Assembly: GCA_021154515.1 (NCBI GenBank)
Contig: JAJKIL010000056.1
Location: 1 to 7,614 of the forward strand
Source of the DNA: Niastella sp.
GTDB taxonomy: Bacteria > Bacteroidota > Bacteroidia > Chitinophagales > Chitinophagaceae
Reading direction: 5' to 3'
Length of the DNA stretch: 7,614 nt
Both the position numbers and the translations under genes were made by a program. Below the pieces are notes generated by a model that searched no databases, was not told the origin of the DNA, and saw only the letters and a list, made by a program, of their open reading frames with translations. Numbering within the stretch: position 1 is the stretch's first letter; each line of letters opens with the position of its first letter. Below, piece after piece: positions 1-5,378 of this stretch.

Positions 1-317
1 AATACATAGATCCGCAATGGGTACCGGTGCTGCAAACACCCCCATTCCCTGAATACCTGAGCGGACATTCGGTTATCTCTGCCTGTTCTGCCACCATTCT
101 CACCCATTTCTTTGGTAACAATTTTTCTTATACCGATAGCGTTGAGGTGGCCTATGGCTTACCGCCACGCTCATTTACCTCTTTTCAAAAAGCTGCGCAG
201 GAAGCAGCCATCAGCAGGTTTTACGGCGGCATTCATTTTATGGATGCGATCGATAATGGGTTGGTGGTTGGGGGGAAAGTAGGTAACCTGGTGATTCAAA
301 AATTAAATAGTAAATAG
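1..317 (+). CDS. Vanadium-dependent haloperoxidase / PAP2-type phosphatase, C-terminal part
   Basis: Only the last 104 codons are present. The frame is open from base 3 (bases 1-2 belong to a split codon) to TAG at 315-317, with a TAA directly after. The fragment carries the two C-terminal active-site blocks of the vanadium haloperoxidase/acid phosphatase fold: PFPEYLSGHS (fragment residues 15-23, acid-base type His22) and SRFYGGIHF (residues 71-79). In the second block Arg72 would bind the oxyanion, and His78 corresponds to the histidine that ligates vanadate in haloperoxidases. In this family these residues bind vanadate (halide oxidation by peroxide) or phosphate (phosphatase); the fragment cannot say which. 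Bacteroidota members are often exported, but the N-terminus is outside the window. The GTG at 27 is internal, not a start, because the frame and family similarity continue upstream of it. The gene converges on the YhcH gene across an inverted repeat. Confidence 0.85.
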   Translation, partial: YIDPQWVPVLQTPPFPEYLSGHSVISACSATILTHFFGNNFSYTDSVEVAYGLPPRSFTSFQKAAQEAAISRFYGGIHFMDAIDNGLVVGGKVGNLVIQKLNSK

Positions 318-326
318 TAAGGAGAT

Positions 327-386
327 GTTTCAGGTTGCAAGTTTCAGGTTACAAGGCCGTTCAACCTGTAACCTGAAACTTGTAAC
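327..386. repeat. Inverted repeat (20-bp stem) with 14-bp tandem words, likely bidirectional terminator
   Basis: The arms 334-353 and 367-386 are complementary over 20 positions, with one G-T type pair (base 337), around a 13-base loop. The left side is two copies of a 14-base word, GTTTCAGGTTRCAA, at 327-340 and 341-354; the right arm contains its complement. The element fills most of the 76-base gap between two convergent genes, so it could end transcription from both sides. T-rich stretches on both flanks are modest (TCTTTAATTT follows on the plus strand). Short words of this kind recur between genes in Chitinophagaceae as I remember them, so this may be a dispersed repeat copy and not a dedicated terminator. 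Confidence 0.7.
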
Positions 387-393
387 GGGATCT

Positions 394-849
394 TTAATTT
401 ACTGCTACCTTAATCACTACCTTCTTTACATACGAAGGCGCATCGATCTTAATATTCGGCATATGCAGATCGTGCGGAAAGAAAATAGCAAACATGCCTT
501 GCTGTAATACGGAGAAGAAGGTTGGCTTTTCGCCAAACAACATAAAGTCTTTTTCGTTGTCGTAAGCTTTGGAAGGCATTTGTGCTTTCAGAAAATCATG
601 ACCAATACGCTCTGCGCCTGCAACGATGTATTGAATATCTATATATTTTTTATGCGATTCCATTTGCTCGTTGTCAGCACTTACAGTATCGTATTCATTC
701 ACGATGGCAAACAGGTTTTGCCCCTCCAGTTCATATTTTCCTTTTTCTACTTTCGAAAAATCGGTCTGGGCCAAATACTCAAAAGCTTTTTTAAACAAGG
801 GTCCCTGGTTGTAATACAAATGTGCGTTTGACAGCAAATCGAGGATCAT
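394..849 (-). CDS. YhcH/YjgK/YiaL family protein (DUF386)
   Basis: A complete 151-residue protein, about the usual size for this single-domain cupin-like family, which includes E. coli YhcH, YiaL and the EbgC subunit of evolved beta-galactosidase. Family blocks are visible: ESHKKYIDIQY at 64-74 (Glu64, His66, Asp71, Gln73), the GAERI segment at 78-82, FFPHDLHMP at 123-131 (His126, Asp127, His129), and a closing lysine-rich strand VKKVVIKV at 141-148. The acidic and histidine residues of these blocks form the presumed metal or sugar site. Members are linked to catabolism of sialic acid and other sugars, but the exact reaction is not settled for most. No signal peptide is seen, so it is cytoplasmic. 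The ATG at 849 gives the family N-terminus (MILDLLSNAHLY) and has no Shine-Dalgarno sequence. It lies 55 bases downstream of the porin gene on the same strand with no terminator between, so cotranscription is possible, although a weak promoter-like motif also sits in the gap. Confidence 0.9.
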   Translation of the reverse strand: MILDLLSNAHLYYNQGPLFKKAFEYLAQTDFSKVEKGKYELEGQNLFAIVNEYDTVSADNEQMESHKKYIDIQYIVAGAERIGHDFLKAQMPSKAYDNEKDFMLFGEKPTFFSVLQQGMFAIFFPHDLHMPNIKIDAPSYVKKVVIKVAVN

Positions 850-879
850 CTGGTATAATTATTATGTGTGATTGAGGAG

Positions 880-887
880 GCAAGATA
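880..887 (-). promoter_or_regulatory. Possible -7 element upstream of the YhcH gene
   Basis: On the minus strand TATCTTGC resembles the Bacteroidota primary sigma -7 box (consensus TAnnTTTG) with one base missing. It lies about 30 bases upstream of the start codon. A TTG occurs 14 bases further upstream, shorter than the usual 17-23 base spacing. Weak evidence; the gene may simply be read through from the porin gene. Confidence 0.25.
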
Positions 888-904
888 ATGAATTCACCAT
901 TCAA

Positions 905-2284
905 CTAAAAGAAGATCTGATACTGCAACACCACGCTATTCTTTCTCGATCCTTTTATGACTTTATTACTGATAAAATCCTGCGTATACGTTGGGCGGTT
1001 CTGCCAGTCGAGTGTGAACTTTGATTTATGTCCATTGAGCAGGCAGTTGATCCCGGCATTATATACGTTCATTTTTTGTCCCAACAACCGATCGAATTTG
1101 GCATTGGTGAAGGTGACATACGGCATAAAGCGGCTTTTTGCTTTCAGGAAATTTTCAGGAAGCAGATAACCAAGCTGGGCATAAATCACCTTACCGGTTC
1201 CAAACATGGGATAGGTATTGCCATGCGTTGGCCCGTGAAATGGAATCCCATCGAGGCCACGCGAGCCGTTGGCCGGGTTCATAGAACCATTGTAACGCAG
1301 ATAATCCCTGCCATAGTCGGTGTTAAAAAAACCGGCGTAAGCAGAGATGGCATCCTGCCTGCTGCTCAAGGGCATATCGAGAAAACTTTCCACGGCAAAC
1401 AATTTCATATCCTGATAAATGGTGTCGGGGACAGCTATACTTTCCCGGTGCCACGTGGCTTCTTTTTGAAAAATACCGCCTACTGCGATGTTGAAGATCT
1501 TTTTCTTACCCAAATAGGTACCTGTCATGTAAGGGGTAGTGTGGTTTTCATGGTCGAAGAACTGGTAAATAATGTAGGCTTGTGGCTGTAACTGGTGCCC
1601 CATGGTTGCAAAGGATGCATCCAGGTTGTATTCATTGGCAGTACCGGAAGATGTGATGGGGAAAGGATCACTGAGTATGAACCGGTAGTCGAATTTACCA
1701 ACCTGGCCACGGGCATAGATGCTGAGTTTACGACTGAACTGATCTGTTTGGTCAACAGTAGCCTGCGCAAACACCGGCACATCCATGGTCATTATACTAC
1801 TAACGCTGGGTTGCGAAAAACGAGACAGGCCATTGGCAATGGTAAGCCCGCCGCCTATTTTCAATTGGTTGCCTTTCGATACTTTGTATTCGCACAAGGC
1901 ATCGTGAAAAAAGGCTGCCAGTTTTCGGTTGGAGCCGGTATTGAACTGGCTGTTGAAATTGTTCATCCCAAACTGGAAATAAATAAAGACCTTATCGGTC
2001 AGCTGGCCAAACGCCTGGAAGCGGGTGCGGCGTAACCCGATATCAACCGTATTATCCTTTGGCCTGCCCTCCACCAACGTGTAAGGGTTGCTTTCATTAA
2101 ACCGGACCCAGGTCTGGTTCATCACCGTGAATTGAAAATAATGGCTGCCGTCTGCGTTCAGGTTAATTTTTAACGCGTCTTTTTCGGGCGGAGGTGGCGG
2201 CGCGGGTGTCGCTGCTCCCTGTTCTACCTGTGCCTGGCTGCACACCGCCAGGAATAGAAGTAATACAACAGATACTGATCTCAT
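905..2284 (-). CDS. Outer-membrane beta-barrel porin, Porin O/P-like
   Basis: A complete 459-residue protein. Residues 1-19 form a signal peptide (charged MRS, hydrophobic VVLLLFLAV, then CSQAQ before the likely cleavage site), so it is exported. A proline-rich linker (PAPPPPP, about 27-33) precedes a barrel-like domain of alternating polar and aromatic residues, for example HYFQFTVMNQTWVRF at 48-62 and FIYFQFGMNNF at 100-110. The RRTRFQAFGQLTDKVF segment at 85-100 is typical of the phosphate-selective porin O/P-like family and its Bacteroidota relatives. The protein ends in a strand finishing Tyr-Gln-Ile-Phe-Phe; a terminal aromatic is the usual signal for the BAM assembly machinery. The expected role is passive passage of small solutes across the outer membrane. 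The substrate cannot be read from the sequence, and the phosphate-selective name should not be taken literally. Next to a GH3 glycosidase and a YhcH protein, sugar or acid passage is plausible. It was assigned by style and motif memory, not alignment. Confidence 0.75.
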   Translation of the reverse strand: MRSVSVVLLLFLAVCSQAQVEQGAATPAPPPPPEKDALKINLNADGSHYFQFTVMNQTWVRFNESNPYTLVEGRPKDNTVDIGLRRTRFQAFGQLTDKVFIYFQFGMNNFNSQFNTGSNRKLAAFFHDALCEYKVSKGNQLKIGGGLTIANGLSRFSQPSVSSIMTMDVPVFAQATVDQTDQFSRKLSIYARGQVGKFDYRFILSDPFPITSSGTANEYNLDASFATMGHQLQPQAYIIYQFFDHENHTTPYMTGTYLGKKKIFNIAVGGIFQKEATWHRESIAVPDTIYQDMKLFAVESFLDMPLSSRQDAISAYAGFFNTDYGRDYLRYNGSMNPANGSRGLDGIPFHGPTHGNTYPMFGTGKVIYAQLGYLLPENFLKAKSRFMPYVTFTNAKFDRLLGQKMNVYNAGINCLLNGHKSKFTLDWQNRPTYTQDFISNKVIKGSRKNSVVLQYQIFF

Positions 2285-2313
2285 GGTCGTTTCTTTAGGT
2301 TTTTTTAGGACCG

Positions 2314-2341
2314 CGAATATAGCAACGGGAATCTATTCCGG
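2314..2341 (-). promoter_or_regulatory. Possible porin promoter with a short dyad
   Basis: On the minus strand TATATTCG (2314-2321) is one base off the Bacteroidota -7 consensus TAnnTTTG and would give a leader of roughly 25 bases before the porin ATG. Seven bases upstream of it lies a dyad, GGAAT-CT-ATTCC (2328-2339), in the -33/-7 spacer, where a repressor could bind. No clear -33 TTG is present, so the call is tentative. Confidence 0.3.
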
Positions 2342-2410
2342 CTACCCGAAAAAAATTAAAAGATGTTAAGAATCAGTATTATTAGGAATGATTAATGGAG
2401 GAGAACTTTC

Positions 2411-2518
2411 ATGAATGACAAACAATCGAGCCGCCCAATACAGACCTGGGCATGGTCATTAAATGGCGCAATCGCAAGAGGCGTAACAAATGTAAATAAT
2501 ATTTTTTGTAGATCATAA
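2411..2518 (+). CDS. Candidate small ORF, 35 codons, unknown function
   Basis: An ATG at 2411 opens a 35-codon frame ending in TAA at 2516-2518, in the spacer between the porin and GH3 genes and on the opposite strand to both. The product starts MNDKQSSRPIQTWAWSLNG, has two tryptophans and one cysteine near the end, and shows no signal peptide or clear membrane helix. The reason to list it is context: GGAGGAGA at 2397-2404 is a strong Shine-Dalgarno match with 9 bases between the GGAGG core and the ATG, which is uncommon in Bacteroidota, and the stop codon is followed within 6 bases by an intrinsic hairpin that also has a T-run on this strand. I see no convincing plus-strand promoter and do not recognise the peptide. 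It may be a chance frame in a spacer. Confidence 0.3.
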   Translation: MNDKQSSRPIQTWAWSLNGAIARGVTNVNNIFCRS

Positions 2519-2523
2519 AAAAT

Positions 2524-2566
2524 AAATCCCGTCATACCGACGGGCGGTAGACGGGATTTTGTTTTT
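2524..2566. terminator. Intrinsic terminator of the GH3 gene, usable on both strands
   Basis: The arms 2524-2533 (AAATCCCGTC) and 2550-2559 (GACGGGATTT) form a perfect 10-bp stem around a 16-base loop. On the minus strand the hairpin follows the GH3 stop codon within 20 bases and is followed by ATTTTTT, the classic rho-independent form. On the plus strand it is followed by TGTTTTT, so it could also end a transcript of the 35-codon ORF. The loop contains a second GACGGG (2539-2544) that can compete for CCCGTC (2528-2533). Confidence 0.85.
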
Positions 2567-2578
2567 CAGGGTTTATAC

Positions 2579-4939
2579 TTACTGGCCAACTTTCAACTCA
2601 ACCTTTTGAACGTCGGTGGAACTGCGTCCAACCATACATTCAAAAATGCCATCTTCTACAACATAATGCATATCGGCATTCCAGAAGGCGAGCTTGCTGG
2701 CATCAATGGTAAAGGAAACTTTTTTTGTTTGTCCGGGGTCGAGCGTAATGCGGGCAAAATCTTTCAACTCTTTTACCGGCCGCGTTACGCTGCTTACTTT
2801 TTGATGAATGTATAATTGCACAATTTCATCGCCTTTTGTATTTCCTGTATTGGTAACATCCACCTCAACTGTTCCATACACCTTTTCTGTTGGCTCCGAG
2901 GTACCGCCTGTTTTTTTAGCGGTGGCAGTGGCCAGCAACACCCGGGGCTTTGAATAATTAAAAGTGGTATAGCTTAAGCCATAGCCAAATGGGAACAGGG
3001 GCGATTTTTCTTCTGTTACATAATTAAAATATTGCGCACTCGGTTTGTGATTGTAATAAACCGGAACCTGCCCGGTGGAGCGCGGGTAGGTAATGGTTAT
3101 TTTACCGGATGGGTTAACATCGCCAAACAGGATATTGGCGAAGGCATTGCCGGCTTCCTCGCCCATAAACCAGCCATCTACCATGGCAGGCACTTGTTGC
3201 GCCACGGCCGGAATGGCCAGCGGACGGCCATGCGTTAAATAAACAATCACCGGTTTCCCCGTGGCCACAATGGCTTTTACCAGGTCTTCCTGCTGGCTTT
3301 GCAACCGCAGGTCGGGCATATCGCCAAAGTGATTAGGGCCCCAGGTTTCGCGCGATAACTGTTCGTTCTCGCCAATAGCCAGCACTACCACATCGGCCTG
3401 TTGCGCTGTTTTAACAGCTTCGTCTATTAATTGCGCATTTTCTGCTGCGGATGGAAAGATGATGGTATCGATATACTGATAATTGTTCTGGCTAATGGTA
3501 TCGCCATTGGCAGTAATGCGGCAGCCTTTTGCATACAGCACTTCAGCGGCGCCCTGTACCTTATTCTTTATCCCTTCCAGCAACGAAACGTTTTTAGAAG
3601 GCAGGCCGGAATAATCACCCAGGTAATTGGTAGCGGCCATGGGGCCAATAACTGCTATCTTTTTATACTGATCTTTTTTAAGCGGTAACAGGTTGTTCGT
3701 ATTCTTTAATAATACCATCGACTCTTCGGCAATTTTCAATGCCAGCGCGCGTCCATCGGTACCGGCGGCGTTTTGTTTTGCTTTTTCCAGGTCAATGGGT
3801 TGTTGCTCATCGAACAGTCCCAGTTTGAATTTCAATTCAAGTACTCTGGCCACGGCGCTATCCAGCGCTTTGGTGCTGAGCTTGTTTTCTTTTACCAACT
3901 CTCCCAGGTGACGGTAGTTAACGCCATAAGGCAAATCGGAAGTTACCCCGGCATTGAACGCTTTGAGCGCAGCCGCTTTTTGATCGGTGGCTACAAAATG
4001 TTTATTCCACAACTGGTCAATCCCAAACCAGTCGCTCACCACTACCCCATTATAATTCCACTCCTTGCGTAACACATCTTTCAATAACCATTTATTGGCA
4101 TGGGAAGGAACACCATCGATCTCATTATAAGAAGCCATAATGCCGGCGGGATTGGCGTTCTTTATGCACAGGCGGAAAGGTTCCATATGCGCTTCGCGAA
4201 TAACCCGTAATGAATAATTGGCGGGCGCCTGGTTGTCGCCACCCTCTGATTGCCCATGGCCTGAAAAATGTTTCAGCGTGGCGGCCACATGATCCACCGC
4301 AATGGTTCCATTATTACTGCCCTGAAAACCTTTTACGATCGCGCTTCCCAGGGTTCCGCATAAATAAGGGTCTTCGCCCAGCGTTTCCCCGGTTCTACCC
4401 CAACGAGGGTCGCGACAAACATCTACCACCGGCGCCAGTACCAGGCTGGTTCCGCGTACACGGGCCTGTTTGGCCGCATGAGTATATATTTTTTCCAACA
4501 GTTCAGGGTCCCAGGAGCAGGCCAAACCAATACCATGCGGAAATACATCCACCTCGCGTTGAACCAGTCCGTGATGGGCTTCATCAATAAAAATAATAGG
4601 AATACCCAGCCGGGTTTTGTGCAGCAGGTAATCCTGCAACCTGTTGCGGGCGGCAATAGTGACTTCCAGGGTTTCATCAAAGGCGGGATTTATCATGCCC
4701 ATCCCGTTTTTATACAGGGAATCGAGTTTAGCCGGATTGTTGAACAGGTTATCATCCAGTTTTGGCCGGCCGGCATGCATGGTTTGCAACTGGGCCACTT
4801 TTTCTTCCAGCGTCATGCGCGAAAGCAGGTCAAACACCCGTTTGGCAATGGGTTGTTTGGCGTCTTTGTAAGCAGGTTGTTGTGCAAAAGAAAAGCTTAG
4901 GCAACAAATAAAGGAACAAGCAAGCGTAGCAAATTTCAT
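2579..4939 (-). CDS. Secreted glycoside hydrolase family 3 beta-glycosidase (beta-glucosidase-like)
   Basis: A complete 786-residue protein, in the normal range for three-domain GH3 enzymes. Residues 1-19 are a signal peptide ending SFSFAQ (signal peptidase I type; the Cys12-Cys13 pair is not in a lipobox), so it is exported. The N-terminal TIM-barrel-like domain carries IDEAHHGL (118-125), APVVDVCRDPRWGRTGE (169-185), GEDPYL (188-193), LKHFSGHG (222-229), SYNEIDGVPSHAN (270-282), and VVSDWFGI (300-307) with catalytic nucleophile Asp303. The alpha/beta sandwich domain (about 400-620) holds GENEQLSRETW (523-533), where Glu531 is the best candidate acid/base, and HGRPLAI (570-576). FPFGYGLSYTTF (649-660) leads into a fibronectin III-like domain (about 685-780). 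It should remove terminal beta-linked glucose or a similar sugar from oligosaccharides by a retaining mechanism; glucosidase versus xylosidase is not decidable here. His122 replaces the more common Leu of EALHG. The ATG at 4939 gives a proper signal peptide. Confidence 0.93.
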   Translation of the reverse strand: MKFATLACSFICCLSFSFAQQPAYKDAKQPIAKRVFDLLSRMTLEEKVAQLQTMHAGRPKLDDNLFNNPAKLDSLYKNGMGMINPAFDETLEVTIAARNRLQDYLLHKTRLGIPIIFIDEAHHGLVQREVDVFPHGIGLACSWDPELLEKIYTHAAKQARVRGTSLVLAPVVDVCRDPRWGRTGETLGEDPYLCGTLGSAIVKGFQGSNNGTIAVDHVAATLKHFSGHGQSEGGDNQAPANYSLRVIREAHMEPFRLCIKNANPAGIMASYNEIDGVPSHANKWLLKDVLRKEWNYNGVVVSDWFGIDQLWNKHFVATDQKAAALKAFNAGVTSDLPYGVNYRHLGELVKENKLSTKALDSAVARVLELKFKLGLFDEQQPIDLEKAKQNAAGTDGRALALKIAEESMVLLKNTNNLLPLKKDQYKKIAVIGPMAATNYLGDYSGLPSKNVSLLEGIKNKVQGAAEVLYAKGCRITANGDTISQNNYQYIDTIIFPSAAENAQLIDEAVKTAQQADVVVLAIGENEQLSRETWGPNHFGDMPDLRLQSQQEDLVKAIVATGKPVIVYLTHGRPLAIPAVAQQVPAMVDGWFMGEEAGNAFANILFGDVNPSGKITITYPRSTGQVPVYYNHKPSAQYFNYVTEEKSPLFPFGYGLSYTTFNYSKPRVLLATATAKKTGGTSEPTEKVYGTVEVDVTNTGNTKGDEIVQLYIHQKVSSVTRPVKELKDFARITLDPGQTKKVSFTIDASKLAFWNADMHYVVEDGIFECMVGRSSTDVQKVELKVGQ

Positions 4940-5025
4940 ATTGAACAGTTGATTTTATGATAAACAAGTGTTCATGCCTCCCGTCGAATGACGGAACGAA
5001 GCATGCGGGTACGCTTATGAAATTT
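4931..5025 (-). promoter_or_regulatory. GH3 mRNA leader with start-codon-covering inverted repeat
   Basis: In the minus-strand transcript, AAAUUUCAUA (5025-5016) is perfectly complementary over 10 bases to UAUGAAAUUU (4940-4931), which contains the GH3 start codon. Between them sits a nested hairpin: 4973-4977 pairs with 5001-5005, and inside it 4981-4985 pairs with 4990-4994 around a 4-base loop. A competing 7-base complement (5010-5016 with 4922-4928, inside the coding region) shares base 5016 with the first pairing. The pairings are seen directly; control of translation is inference. Confidence 0.35.
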
Positions 5026-5049
5026 GGTTGGGAATTGCTTAGAAGGGGC

Positions 5050-5057
5050 TCAAGGTA
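5050..5057 (-). promoter_or_regulatory. Possible -7 element of the GH3 gene
   Basis: On the minus strand TACCTTGA resembles the Bacteroidota -7 box TAnnTTTG with one T missing. It would place the start of transcription about 100 bases before the GH3 ATG, upstream of the structured leader. No clear TTG is seen at the -33 distance, so confidence is low. Confidence 0.25.
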
Positions 5058-5197
5058 GCAAAAAAATGGTTAGGCCGGAAACCGGTGGTAAGATCGTAGA
5101 AAGAACCGGTTACTTTTTCATTTTGAACGAATTAATGGCTTTATTGTTTATACTATGAGCCTATTTGGTGCCTGAAATTCATTAAAATATCTGGTTT

Positions 5198-5287
5198 TTA
5201 GTCCGCTTCCTTTGCAAATTTTTTAATGATAGGGTAACATTCGGCGGTTTGTTCAACAGATAGAGGCAGAATTTGATATTTTTTCAT
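5198..5287 (-). CDS. Candidate small ORF, 29 codons, unknown function
   Basis: ATG at 5285-5287 on the minus strand opens a 29-codon frame ending in TAA at 5198-5200. The peptide begins MKKYQILPLSVEQTAECYP and ends with a lysine-rich, acidic-tipped segment (IIKKFAKEAD). Its composition is protein-like, with no signal peptide or membrane helix. A GGAG lies 7 bases before the ATG on the minus strand (5294-5297). The frame stays open upstream to 5410, but that longer version overlaps leuC on the opposite strand and has an unlikely sequence, so the inner ATG is preferred. The N-terminal pattern faintly recalls the start of GNAT acetyltransferases, so this could be a remnant of a longer gene; the frame after the stop does not continue that similarity. 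Not recognised. Confidence 0.25.
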   Translation of the reverse strand: MKKYQILPLSVEQTAECYPIIKKFAKEAD

Positions 5288-5378
5288 TTTTAACTCCACT
5301 ATTAGAAAAAATACATTTAAAGCCCTTATAATCTGACTATTTTTTAAGAATTTTGCAACTTGATTTAAATTATATAAA

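Larger units (their letters stand above)
4940..5378. other. Divergent spacer between the GH3 gene and leuC
   Basis: A 439-base gap that must hold the promoters of two divergent units. The left part (4940-5060) contains the GH3 leader and possible promoter. The middle has two copies of AACCGGT (5080-5086 and 5104-5110, 24 bases apart) and the word TTACTTTTTCATTT (5110-5123), which recurs after leuD. The right part (5198-5287) may encode a 29-residue peptide on the minus strand. The last 90 bases before leuC are very AT-rich; GAATTTTG about 25-30 bases before the leuC ATG is one mismatch from a -7 box, but it has no partner TTG, so I do not call the leuC promoter. No tRNA, leucine-codon leader peptide or attenuator hairpin is visible. 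Confidence 0.6.

Noticed and set aside
325..507. 60-codon plus-strand ORF starting in the inverted repeat
   Set aside because: It begins in the repeat word and runs antisense into the YhcH gene; no independent support.
874..909. GAGGAGG followed by an ATG at 888 on the plus strand as a small gene
   Set aside because: The frame ends after six codons; the purine run is not evidence of a gene on its own.
1028..2035. Two long plus-strand ORFs (187 and 146 codons) in the same frame opposite the porin gene
   Set aside because: They are codon-in-register antisense to the porin. Such frames stay open when the sense gene rarely uses TTA, CTA and TCA. Their products look random, while the porin has a signal peptide and barrel pattern.
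4210..4900. Plus-strand ORFs of 126 and 140 codons opposite the GH3 gene
   Set aside because: They lie fully inside a clear GH3 coding sequence whose motifs are intact, and their products are not protein-like.
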